64,000 nt of DNA from Spirometra erinaceieuropaei. Its lineage: Eukaryota; Platyhelminthes; Cestoda; Diphyllobothriidea; Diphyllobothriidae. How positions within the stretch are numbered: the first letter of the stretch is position 1; every line of letters starts with the position of its first letter. Below the pieces are notes generated by a model. The model saw only the letters and a program-made list of their open reading frames with translations, searched no databases and was not told where the DNA came from. This document shows positions 20,170 to 30,689 of the stretch, piece after piece. Position numbers and translations under genes: made by a program. The stretch is from positions 583,906 to 647,905 of the forward strand of contig CACRXP010000170.1 in assembly GCA_902702965.1 (NCBI GenBank), read 5' to 3'.

Positions 20170-20330
20170 CTCACTAAACTATGAGCGTTGCGGAGGACGG
20201 TGTCCGTCGTGTGAGTACGACGTGTTGGGCGCAGCACGGTGACTCCTGTGTGAAGTAATTTATAGTGATAGCAGACTTGCGCAGCGCCTACCGCACCCTC
20301 TTCCCCCATGGAGTCAGAACGGCCGAAGGC
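20170..20330 (+). repeat. Dispersed repeat RF2, partial copy
   Basis: Shares GACGGTGTCCGTCGTGT, a CACGGTGACT block, TTTATAGTGATAGCAGACTTG and CGCAGCGCCTACCGCACC with 52860-53010 and 61500-61610. The similarity ends soon after the CCTACCGCAC block here. Confidence 0.7.
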
Positions 20331-21869
20331 GGACTCGAGCGCTATGGCCGATCAAGTTAAACAAGTCGTCCGGGTGTGTCACACGCGACCACGTTCCTCC
20401 ACAGTGGACCGGAATTTCACACCCAATAGTGTGTAGCTCATCTCCCATCTACGCAGAATTACCGAATAGACCTGATTAAGGAGGAGTAATTGCAGCCTTA
20501 CTCTCAGTCCTCCAGTCATCCACTCAAAACCCACGCATTTACACAGGACTAATTACGAGGACGGAGTTATCCGGTCAGTTGGCTACCTCCGAAGCCAGGT
20601 CTTTTAACGCGTCGTGGTGGATCCAAGCGCCTTAAATTACTTATAGTGAGGAGTGCCTTCATATGTTATGGGGAGGCGTCCCCTAATGTCGACGTCACTC
20701 ATTTCCCTCGATCTATGCACCACTCGATCGATCAAGCCTGTCTCCATTCGGGGCTGGGATTGGACAAATCGTCTGGCCTGACCTTAAAGCCTGCATCTAA
20801 GCTTTCCACGCGCCTCTGTGAAAACGTCGTGCAGCCCAGTCCTCATGGCGCATGTCCTCTTCGTCTTACACTATGCACTTTTATAACCACCAAAATTGTG
20901 ATCTATGTGTGTTGCCCCAATGTACATTTTAATTAAAGCATCTAGGTAGACGGATTAAGATTCACTTTCGATAAAACCTAAGCTCAAGAAAATGATTTAA
21001 TCAATTCACCGTCGGTGATGTTATCAAATATTGCCCCAAGGTCTTGAGGATAAGGACACAAATGCCGATCCAAGAACAGTTTACTCGTTATTCAGACGTC
21101 TTGAAAGCCCACATTCCTTCGATTTGGAGGGCAGTAATCACCCCGCACCCTACAGTGATCAGGCAAGTGTTTGAACGTGAAAAAGTCACTTGGTCCATGG
21201 CATGAGCGAGTGATTATCCTGGCAAGGCTGTTCTTTGTACCATTTCCAATGAATTTTCGGCGAGGTTCGGTTCTGCAGCCCCACCTTAGTGATATCATAT
21301 GGTAAGCTGTCTAAGAAATTGCAGTAGATTCGAGTACGCTGACGTTACAAATCTCACGTATTGGCATTCTCCTTACCATTTTAACCCAGCGAGTGACTGT
21401 GCAACGGTGGTAGGAGTGTTCATGCGTCAGCCTCGGTTACGTCAGTTATCAGTTCACACGCGCTCCCCCGCGCGTGCTTCAAGCCCTGCTTGCGCCCACT
21501 TTATTATCTTAATCCAGCGAGTGGTTAAGTGGCCTTGCCAATAGAATTGTTCCGACGGTTTCGAATTCCTTCGGTATCACTACAGTGGTCATGCACTGCG
21601 AATTATCACGCTGTTCCCTCCGTGGCCTTCCATTTGTGATTGCGCCCCAAGTATCCTCTTAATCCAGCGAGTGGCTGTGTCGGGGAGACAGTATGTACAC
21701 GCTACCTTCAATCGCTTTCCCACACGTGCATCGAGCTCTACTTGCGCTCTTTTTCCCTTCCCAATCTATCTTGTGTCTAAGTTAGGTTTGTTAACTAAGA
21801 TTATTTTAGTAAGCTAATCATATGGTATCAATCAAGTGGAGCTGCAGGGCCAAATTCCGCGAATTTCCT

Positions 21870-23610
21870 CCTCCTCTGAAGTAACTGTCCTCTAAAAGTG
21901 GCCTTAGATACCTTGAGATGGAGCCATTAGGTATTTGTTTACTGAGGATGTCTATGGGTTGCTTGTAAAGATTACGCAGTCAATGCGTTCAGGCTGTTGT
22001 CTTTTAGTTCAAGCATTCATATCACCCTTCAGACCAAGCCTAAAAAGGTTCACCAAGCTTGCGCACTCATTTGTGAGGAAATTAGAACTGCCAATGGACG
22101 CGAAGATGCGAGTTACAGGAAGCGATCGGGAAGAGAGCCACATTCGTCCGCTGTTTCGGGTCCCCAACGGAATCTATCATCGGAGACGGATACAGGTTGG
22201 GACAATGAGTTGCACAGGTGTCCCAGTGTTTGCAGGATACAGCTGTTGTGCTACTGCATACCTATCAAAATGGGCGACTTTGACACTTATCACATGGAAT
22301 TGCCCGGAGTTGTTGACTGGTCAAATTTCATCACTCATGTGCGTTCTTGGGCCAGTTGAGAGCGGTATTCCCCTGGCGCTCTCCACGGGGCTAGGCAAAG
22401 TCCAGCAAGGGTATGGTTAGTGGCCGGGGTTACTTCCTCCGGGGAGCATTTGTGTTGAGCAAAAGGGCTGAACATCTAAGAACTCTGTGGTACGGTTGTC
22501 TGGGGTCTCTGTGAGAAGGCGACTGACGGCTTGCGAGACGGCGCTCGACCGAATTTGGGGCGGTCGGATATGGTCTCTCGCCTTTTTTGCGCGTGCACCG
22601 GTTGACGAGGTTGCGCAGGTAGCCCTTTGTTGTGAGCTCTGGTCGAAGTTATTCTAATTTAACAACCTTGTCTCCCAGATTTACTGCAGCAGGTCTCAAC
22701 ATGCCGTTATAGCGTCCTTATGCTGAAAACTCATTTAAAACGCTAAAGGGGCCGGAAGTGAGTTGAAACCCGCTTAGTTACGTCATGCAGCGGCATAAAA
22801 CCCGCGAAACAGATGCCTGGGCTTTTAGCTACTACCTGCGTTATCATTATAATGCATCATGTGATGTTTGAAAGTGTAACAAAGCTAAAGACTTTTTGCC
22901 TATATTTCTTCACAACTATGCTGAGTTGTCTGCTCTTATGCGAATGATCCAGCTTAGTCATCGACGTGCACGAGACTTACCAGTGTTTCTATAAAATTGT
23001 TTACGGAATATGCGACCGATGGCTTAGTTTCCTCATGCAGTCATCATGCATACTGGGGTGACGGAAAGCCAACACGTTCACTAGTTTATGGACGAAAAAC
23101 ACCCCGTGAGTTATACCAATCAGATTGTGCGCTCAAAACAATCGGTCGACAGATCAAATACAGGAGCAAATGCTTGAAGAGGAATTCGAAAAGCACAAAC
23201 TAGCACAAGACCAATTATTGGGCGTTGAAACGTCTTCGACACTCTAATGTTCCCAAGTTGACAACTAACTCGATGTTTTGCAGAGGTAGTAGTATAAAAA
23301 AGGACTTTCAATTATGTTTCGCCTAAAAAAACATTAGTTTCGTCAGTTGGTCGCGTAACTTGCTGCAGCATCACTCTGTCCTCAGGTTACGGGACTGCAC
23401 CCTCACTTTAAGGCATCTGACGGCCCGCCCAACGGCATTACTGGTGTAGATTTCTTTGTTACTGGTTCCATTTTTTTGGGTTTTCGGGAGGCACTCGAGG
23501 CATGCCGCAATTTTGCTCAAAGCTATCACGAGTGTTGTTCCTTCAGATAGCGTCTACCCAACTGTTCTGCTATTGGCTAGATGCCCTTAACTAGTTTTGA
23601 ATTACGGTCA
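21870..23610. other. No gene recognised
   Basis: A 161-codon plus-strand frame (21935-22420) overlaps a second open frame (21997-22359) and shows no domain. I see nothing else I can support here. Confidence 0.4.
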
Positions 23611-23619
23611 GGTCTGATC

Positions 23620-24115
23620 AGATCAGATTTATTAAGGGAAAAGTAGGCGAGCGCCTTTAAACTCCCCTTTTGTTACAATAACCTCATAAAAAACAATGTG
23701 TAGGGCAAGTATCAAAGAAAATTAGGTAAGTAATTACATACAACAAGCATTGGTTACTGGTATAACTTTCTCCGTGAATGTCTTCTATGTCAAAATTGTA
23801 CAATAACCAGTACGCGGTACTGAATAGACCAAGTTAAATAGGAGCAAACAAATATGCCTCTGTCACGTGCTAACGATAAGTCATAAAAGAATGCTACCTA
23901 ATTATAGGAAGTAGCCTGTTTCGTAACGGTAAAACTTTGGGGTGGATGGAAAAGGGAAAAATTTGTTAGTTTCTGATGCCGTGGAGGTACACATCCCTGT
24001 GCTGGTCAAGCTTCCTCTTAAATATGTTCACGGATGAGGACATGACGACGTCCATGGGCAGGGCATTACATACCTTTACCGCTCTGTGTCCGAAAAAGGC
24101 CCCAGTCAGTGACAG
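23620..24115 (-). pseudogene. 3' end of a minus-strand CR1-like retrotransposon
   Basis: Read on the minus strand from 24115: GHRAVKVCNALPMDVVMSSS, then VNIFKRKLDQH and a stop. This is the usual last block of CR1/Jockey-type RT proteins (V..WN.LP..VV...S...FK..LD). It is followed by a non-coding stretch and a tail at 23620-23640 with AATAAATCTGATCTGATC, an AATAAA plus short tandem tail. The RT core is absent; RF1 sequence abuts the 5' side. Confidence 0.7.
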
Positions 24116-24620
24116 GTCTCTTGAAATGTTAGTCAAAATTCTGAAATGTTTTTCAAATAGGAAGGATTACTTAGGTGAGATTGTGATATTGATCATCATT
24201 CAGTAGAATCCCATAATATTTCAAATTCAACGGAATGTCGGCTTTTGAATGCACCTTTGCTTGTCCGTCTGTGAGTACCACTCTATTTAAAAAATGACTA
24301 CTTATGCACTGTTAACTTTTCCTTTGATTTTCTCCGCCCCTACAAATTTGCATATATTTTATAAAAAAAAGCATGCAAAAATATTCCTCCCTGTATTCAT
24401 TTGTTAGCAACTCAAGCTTTTTTAAATTTTATACTCCAGGAAAGATTGCCTTTAGGTTTGAAAGGGTTTTTGTAATTCTCGAATATTTGTGAGTCAAATC
24501 TGCCGTTGTATTTGCATCTAGCGTTTTCAGTCTAAAAGGCGCAAAGAAGAATCGTACACTCTTTTATACCTGTAAGAAGGAACCATGAAGGTAGACTTCA
24601 CAGAATTTTCCCCTGGATGC
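24110..24620 (+). repeat. Dispersed repeat RF1, nearly full copy
   Basis: Runs in the same order as 59130-59610: CTTGAAATGTTAGTCAAAATTCTG, GGAAGGATTACTTAGGTGAG, AATCCCATAATATTTC, TCGGCTTTTGAATG, then TATATTTTATAAAAAAAAGC, TTCATTTGTTAGCAA, CAGGAAAGATTGCC and a GTATTTGCATCTAGCG-type block. No coding potential. Divergence is substantial, so copies are old. Confidence 0.75.
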
Positions 24621-24904
24621 GGGCTATGCTGCTCACTTCATGTTGCGTCATTAATAAGTGGTCAGCTAGGATGCTATATGATTCTGTAGTGCACAAAGTA
24701 TCTGGGTCAAACTCGAAGGCTATAGTTCTTAGGTAGGCCTTCTTATGGACCTCATTGAGGGGAAATCTATTGAGCGTATTCCTAAGATTCAGGTAACGCT
24801 CACAGCTATTTATAAAAAGTGGGAGAGTTGCTGGTGGAAAATTAAGACGTAGGGAGGAAGTAAAGGATGTAAAGCAAAGTTGTTGTGGTCTGAAATTTGT
24901 ATGC

Positions 24905-27690
24905 ATGTTACCATTAACTAAACAGACAACGTTGTATGAAAACATATTGGGGTCATTTAACCAGAAGCTACTACAACTCTCCCTGAATGAATACCTCATT
25001 CAACACACAAAATTCGTAGCAAGACTGAGAGAAGGACAGCGATCTAACTGTTTAGATTTCGTTTTCAGTAAAGAAGAAGGAGTCATAAGAGAAGTGCATC
25101 CACAACCTCCATTCGGTTTAAACGATCATATTGCTTTTACCTGTGTGCCGAACCAACAACCAAAAATCAAAAGACCCAGAAATAGTTGGAAGGGTGACTA
25201 ACGCAATGAGACGTACTCTTTTGAAGGAAACCTGGTTAGTCGACATGGAAGATTCAGGAGAATACTGGCAGTACTTTCGCGGGATTATAGAGTGTCTAGT
25301 TGACTGCCATTGTCCAATAAAAAAAAAACAAGACTAAGTGCGCGACTGCCGTGGGTCAATCCGACGAAAAAAAAGATCATGAAGAAGAAACAGAGACTGA
25401 GGAAAATGTATTTTTGTCTTCGAGATCCAATGTTATGCGCCGAATATAAGGATCAGCGCAATAAATACGCAAACAAATACGGGTTGCTAGAACTTCTTTC
25501 GATAGCCGGCGGATAGCGAATCCATTACATGTCCCACGAAGTTTTACGGGTACATCCGCAGTAGAAGGAAACATAGGGACGAATTTGCGTGTCTAAAGGA
25601 TAGCCTCGGTAAGTTATTAGTTGAAGGACCACAGAAAGGGCAATTACTGTCTCAGTTTTTTCAATCGGTTTTTACGGAGGAGTCCTCAGAAGACAATCAA
25701 CAGTTTGAACTGGACCGAGACAGCCGGGAGCTTCAAATGTGCCAAGATACTGCCGTCATTGAAACTGTTGCCTTTTCCGTCGAAGAAGTAAGACGCGTCC
25801 CCAGTAAAATAAAACCTGATAAGTCTCCTGCAACCGACGGAATTCCTAGGCTGATACTTAAGGAGCTATCAACGGAGTTGTCAAAGCCTCTTTCGACTCA
25901 GAGGATGAAGATGAGATTACTGGATGCGGTCTTCTGAACTGCAACCTGGAACTCGCCTGTTCGCTTCTATCAGCCTCTTTCGACTCTCTTTGGGCTGACA
26001 ATGAGAACAGGACGGCTACCATCACAGTGGAAGACAGCTAACCTCGTTCCCTTACATAATGGAGGTAGCAGGATGGCAGCAAGCAGCTTCAGACCTATTA
26101 AATTAACTTGCCTCCCATGCGAAACGAAGGAAGCTCTAGTAAAAAGCGCTATGCAGCAGTTTTGTGAAGAAAATAACATCTTTCAGGATTTTCAACATGG
26201 CTTCCGGAGAGGACGTTCCTGCCTCTCAAATCTGCTAGCTTGTCTGGAGATCTCGACCAGGGCTCTAGAAGAGGGTTTTGAGGTCGATGTCGTGTACATC
26301 GATTTCCGCAAATCTTTCGATACTGTTCTGCACCAACGTCGTCTTCACAAACTCAGCGCCATCGGCATCCGGGGAGATCTTCTGAACTGGATTAGGACGT
26401 TTCTGGTTGGTCGGAAACAACGTGTCTGTATCGGAGATGATATGTCAGAATGGGTGAACGTGACCAGTGGTGTGCCTCGAGGGTCAGTTCTGGAGCCATT
26501 GCTCTTCATCCTTTATGTTAATGACAGACTTCAAGAACTCGGCTACAGCAAAGTAATGTTTGCCACGACATTAAGCTCTGGCATGTCATTAAGGGTCCGT
26601 ATGATCAGATATCCCTTCAAGATAATCTGCACCGACTGCAAGGGTGGCCGGAGAAATGGCTTCTAAATTTCAATGTGGAGAAGTGTGCCGTCTTTCAACT
26701 GCGTCCAACCAACTCATTCAAATGAGGGCCTGAGGGCATATCACCTGAAAGATATAAGGCTCCCTGCAGAATCTTCACAGAAGGATCTCGGGGTTTGGAT
26801 ACAGAACAACCTGAAACCGACACTGCAGTGCCACAAGGTTGCAAAAAACGCCATGGGAGCGCTCCAGGCAATCAAAAGGGCATTCGTAACCTTTGACCAA
26901 GACCTTTTTGGGAGACTTTACAGCACCTTTGTTCGATCCCACAAGCATGGCGGCCATGGCTAGTAAAGGATCAGGCATGTCTCGAACGGATACAACGTCG
27001 TGCAACAAAGCTGGTAAACGGTCTAATAAGCCAATCCTACACAGACAGACTGAGTTGCCTTAATTTATGCCCTCTGTGCTACAGGCAGCAAAGAGGTGAT
27101 CTTATCCTTTTCTACAAGATAATACATGGCCTTGAGCATGGACTTAAATTTGAGGACATGTTTCAGTGGCACCTTTCACCCAATCTTCGTGGTTACTCGA
27201 TGAAGTTACGGACAACAATGTCCAGGCTGAATCTTCGTTCTGAATTTTTCACGCAGAGGGTAGTGGAGAAATGGAACGATCTCCCTCAGTCAGTCGTGGA
27301 GGCGACGTCTCTGTAACTCTTCAAGAAACGCTTGGGTGATTATTTGTGTCCCCTGTTTTCCCTCGACAGTCTGAATCTGAACTAAATACCCCACGACCTC
27401 GCAAATTGTTTCACTGAGACAATGCTCCTCAAATGAATCAAGTACTGTTTTAATAGCGAATATTTTCATTGCAAATAGAAGCGAAGAGACGAATCCCAGG
27501 AAGCAGTCTTGAAGAAGGTGATACGATCGCTGGGACAAGAGCTTTATTAGGCTGACGTTTCGGATTCCTGCTCGAGCCCATCATTGCTCGTGTATAGTTA
27601 TTTCTAGCGAGTTGACACGTAACCAGTAGGGTTTTCAAAGGCTTTGTCTATTATCCTTACCAAATAAACTGAAAAACTGAACTGAAAGAA
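24905..27690 (+). pseudogene. Non-LTR retrotransposon (family A): endonuclease end, linker, RT, tail
   Basis: The longest family A copy. 24940-25200: endonuclease C-terminus, with LSLNEYLIQHTKFV, RSNCLDFVFSKEEGVIREV and GLNDHIAFT, the SDH-type motif as NDH. 25130-25620: linker in two further frames. 25640-26560: RT with SQFFQSVFTEE, KPDKSPATDGIPRLILKEL, MRTGRLPSQWKTANLVPL, FQHGFRRGRSCLSNLLA, VYIDFRKSFDTVLH and SGVPRGSVLEPLLFILYVND. A single-base loss at about 26563 shifts the frame inside the FADD catalytic box (MFATT). The shifted frame then reads on to SQKDLGVWIQ and RSH, and later frames to VVEKWNDLPQSVV near 27300. The end at about 27655-27690 has AAATAAACTG and AACTGAACTG tail words. A hammerhead-like repeat interrupts the 3' region. 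Confidence 0.88.
27490..27605 (-). mobile_element. Hammerhead-like short repeat
   Basis: Minus strand: ATGATGGGCTCGAGCAGGAATCC then GAAACGTCAGCC, AATAAAGCTCTTGTCCCAGC and GATCGTATCACCTTCTTC. Compared with the family pattern CTGATGA is CAATGATGA-like (one change). The palindrome ACGT directly after GAA is kept. It lies inside the 3' part of the retrotransposon ending near 27690. Confidence 0.65.
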
Positions 27691-28390
27691 TGCAGAGGAA
27701 TGCCATTTCGTGGGGTCCAAAACGGAGGCACAAAAACAGGATTTCGAGAATCATGAGCAAAGTATGAGGGGTGACTTAAATTAGAAGACCGACTGAATGT
27801 TTTCGAGAGACTTTGAAATATGAGTAGGCTAAATTATTTGGGGACAGTTACAAGCCGTGGCGCTAGATAAATTATTGGCAGCATTGTTTACCTGCATTTT
27901 ATATGCTGATATTTTAGCAGGTTTCTTGGCTGGGATGCCTTTCTTAATTGGATAATGCGTGGTAGGATAAGGCAAAAATCTCCCTGAAGTGTTACCTGCT
28001 TATTTGTACTACTAGGTTAGACTTAACTATCCTGGCATGAGGGCGAAATGGATTTGACTCAGTATTTCTAACTAAGTCATTATTCTGTGCCATGGAGTTC
28101 GACTGCGGATTTAGGGTATGTCCATCTTTACTGTTTGGATTAAGTGGCCTGGTAAGGCTTGGAGCATCGTTTGAGCAGTTACCGCTTCTTAAAGATGTTA
28201 CAAAGTTGCAGATTTAAATTAGACCAGGGACAATGTGTTCAGGTGAAGAGACAGGTAGCAATAAGGCCACAAGAGGTCAGGGAAACGTATACTAACTTCA
28301 TTTGAAAGGGTTAATTTCAGAAATAGATTTCAGATGAATGGAATTCTTGGATATCTTTTTGTTTGCTAATGGGGGGGACTCTGCGTTCGA
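27690..28390. other. No gene recognised
   Basis: AT-rich sequence between two retrotransposon fragments. No motif or repeat was identified. Confidence 0.4.
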
Positions 28391-28655
28391 ACAACCTATA
28401 AATTATGCTGTCTATGTTCGATGAGCTGAAAGTCTACATCCGTGACCCCTCACCCAGCGCTACCCACTTGATGGAAAACTGGTTGTCTGGAAAGATGGAT
28501 GACCGCGAACTGTTACTGCCCGGATTTCACCTGTTTCAAGAAGATAGGGAATGTCGAACCGCGTCCTTCGAATTCGGTTTGGAATTTTCGAACTCCGAGG
28601 GATTTAACTTATTCGAAACTTCTGTCTACTGGGCGCTCTGTCGGCCCGTTGAGAT
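28390..28655 (+). pseudogene. Endonuclease N-terminal fragment of a family A-like LINE
   Basis: An 84-codon open frame reads FDELKVYIRDPSPSATHLME and NWLSGKMDDRELLLPGFHLF, then EDRECR. This is the start of a CR1/Jockey-type endonuclease (L...FDEL...I....P....ITETWL, then the IPGF-L-R-DR block). E-T-W-L is E-N-W-L here. It loses similarity after EDRECR and ends at a TAG. Linker sequence of a similar element appears on the same strand at 30055. Confidence 0.7.
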
Positions 28656-28659
28656 TTAG

Positions 28660-29640
28660 AAATTGATCTGTCTTAGCAATACCTTAATCACCAGAGGACA
28701 GCAGCAGTACTTTCGTTATTGAAGCTCACATGAGATTGTTATCAGGGGCGTAACGAAGTATCTGGCTCAGTATATTTCGGACCTCTATGAAATCCGACTT
28801 CAACGTGCGTCCGAAAGCAGTCTGCCGACATCAAAGTGGTCGTAATTCAACAGAAAACAAAGGCCTCTTGGCAAACTGTCCGCGAAGGCTAAGTCGCTGT
28901 TTGCTGGTAACTGAAATTTGATATTGGGCTTCGTCTGGAAAAGAGACATTCTTTGTGCTCAGTAAATTAACCGCCTACCAACTTAAGCTGCATGTTATAA
29001 ATTAATGTAATCTCATAGAGATCTTGCTAGCACGGAATATCCGATTTTCCACGACCCTACTATGTGTGATAAATGTTCGTTTTCGCGGGAAAGATTTAAA
29101 CCAAGGACTTCTTTAAAGAGAGCCGACGTTTCTAACCGCTCGGTCACGCTCAGACAGCCGGCGGCCAAAGAAAATAACGGCCTGTCCCTCATTCGCAAAC
29201 TGTTTTCTGTCTCCTGTGATAAGGGCTTACCAGAAATACTTAACCCGTTCTCAAAGGAGCGCGACTGACCAAAGACCATCCATTTTGAAGGACGCCGTAT
29301 ACTACTGAAATCGACCACGTGTTAGCTATGTAATGAACTGTTGACACGCTGTTGTGGATGCCGAGAACTTGCCAGCAGGGTTTTGAAATTGAAAGTACCA
29401 AACCAACCGGACCTCCATACTGCCCTGGTATACAGACCCACAGGATAGCGGAAGGGTACGAACGAAGTAATCATCACTGTGGTTATGCAAATCTGCCATA
29501 GCTAACGCGTAACTCAACTTGGAGATCCTAATTCTCCGGATATCGACTTGGAGTCGATTCACTGTATGTGGTCGGAAAATCATTGCAACAGACGCTACTT
29601 CAGTGGGCCACTGACGAACTCTTTGCTCAACAAGTTACGA
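28660..29640. other. Mostly unrecognised; a possible tRNA-like piece at 29078-29152
   Basis: On the minus strand, 29152-29078 reads TGACCGAGCGGTTAGAAACG and later TTGGTTTAAATCTTTCC. This resembles the D-arm of a Leu/Ser-type tRNA and a weak B box. The acceptor and T stems do not pair well, so at best it is a decayed tRNA-derived repeat. Nothing else stands out. Confidence 0.3.
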
Positions 29641-29777
29641 TGGACACCCGATTCCTAAGTGGACAGCAGTTTGGATCTTATCATTATTAGAGTTGAAAAT
29701 TGTATCCTCAGGTTGGATTCTAACACGACCCTGGACCTATGTGACTATTGCGTTCTTGCTTTGGAGTACAGTCATTC

Positions 29778-29780
29778 TTC

Positions 29781-29815
<35 letters not shown>

Positions 29816-29848
29816 CCAGAGCATCCAGAAGAGAAGATGGGGAAGAGA

Positions 29849-29900
<52 letters not shown>
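29778..29900 (+). repeat. (CAA)n and (GAT)n microsatellites
   Basis: (CAA)n fills 29778-29817 and (GAT)n 29848-29900, separated by 30 bases. The second ends exactly where the foldback at 29900-30018 begins. Open frames across them (poly-Thr/Asp and poly-Gln/Met) are not genes. Confidence 0.95.
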
Positions 29901-30018
29901 GGCGATTACTGAAACAAGAAGTTCACTGGCCTGACGTTTCGTATTCTCACTCTGATGATGGGTTCGAGTGAGAATCCGAGATGTCGGGCCTATGAACTCT
30001 TTGCTTCAATGATCGCCT
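29900..30018. mobile_element. Foldback copy of the hammerhead-like family
   Basis: Arms 29900-29951 and 29966-30018 are imperfect reverse complements, with AGGCGAT at both outer ends and ATTCTCACTC/GAGTGAGAAT at the inner ends. The loop is CTGATGATGGGTTC. The plus strand has CTGATGA, hairpin GGGTTC-GAGTGA-GAATCC, then GAGA in place of GAAA. The left arm carries the complement of GAAACGTCAGGCC. A (GAT)n tract abuts the left side and a TTC-rich run the right side, as at 11768. Confidence 0.75.
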
Positions 30019-30054
30019 CTTCCTCTTCTTCTTTTTCTTCCTTTGAACAGCCTC

Positions 30055-30387
30055 CTGAAATCCGCCTGCTTGCTTCTATCGGCAGTCTGAGAATTTTACT
30101 GATTTAAAAGTCAGAAATGTGTGTCGGAATCTGTTGAGCGTGGAACGGGACAAATTTGAATCAAAATTACTCAGGAATATACCGCGAAATTCTAAAACGT
30201 TCTTTGGATACATGGATAGGGCGAAGCGTAGCCGGGACTGATTTCCCTGTATAAAGGATTGCCAGGGAACTATGTTGCCTAATAATTTAGACAACGCGGT
30301 CATGTTTTCCGATTTCTTCACGTCTGCCTATACCGAGGAGACGCCTTCTAATAATAATAATAATAACAATAATAATAATAATAATAA
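30055..30387 (+). pseudogene. LINE linker fragment plus (AAT)n tract
   Basis: The plus strand reads RNIPRNSKTFFGYMDRAKRS and, further on, MLPNNLDNAVMFSDFFTSAY and TEE. This is the pre-RT linker common to CR1/Jockey-type proteins, where F-YV-R..K precedes D-EKA..LN-FF-SVFTEE. An (AAT)n microsatellite at 30348-30387 replaces the following RT. It may be part of the same broken element as 28390-28655. Confidence 0.65.
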
Positions 30388-30689
30388 ACCTCGTATTAAA
30401 AGCCAGCTTACAGGCATTTTCAGGGAAGCGTTAAACACAAATCCGACCAGCAGTGAAAAGAACTCCTGTCGAAAAAAGATAAAAATAAAGTTGACGATGG
30501 TTTTTATGGTTTGGAGGGTTGAGGAGAGGAAACACTGCTGACCGCAAACTGTCGACCGTCAAGAATTGAGGGGTTACCAATTCCTTTCCTGAAGTTGGGG
30601 CTAGTCCAAACAGAAGCGCCGAATAACGGCTGTCGCTGTTGACCAAAGAAATTGTCCCTGGCGAGACCGGTCAAAGTGGTCAAAGACCA

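Larger units (their letters stand above)
19049..21852. repeat. 2.8-kb structure with long terminal inverted repeats
   Basis: The left arm (19049 to about 19545) is the reverse complement of the right arm (about 21533-21852). Both share CACTTGATTGATACC, ATGATTAGCTTACT, the GCCACTCG-GGATTAA box, GTAGCGTG-ACATACT and GGAACAATTC. The left arm is longer only because of the insertion at 19115-19283. The motif TTAATCCAGCGAGTGG recurs three times on the right side (about 21381, 21510 and 21660). The centre contains RF2 sequence and no recognisable transposase. It could be one non-autonomous foldback element or two inverted copies of one dispersed repeat. Confidence 0.8.

Noticed and set aside
21935..22420. 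161-codon plus-strand open frame
   Set aside because: Overlaps another open frame on the same strand and has no motif.
29078..29152. Leu/Ser-type tRNA gene on the minus strand
   Set aside because: The D-arm region is convincing but the T stem and acceptor stem do not pair; at best a tRNA-derived relic.
29659..29971. Frames with poly-Thr/poly-Asp and poly-Gln/poly-Met
   Set aside because: Products of the (CAA)n and (GAT)n microsatellites.
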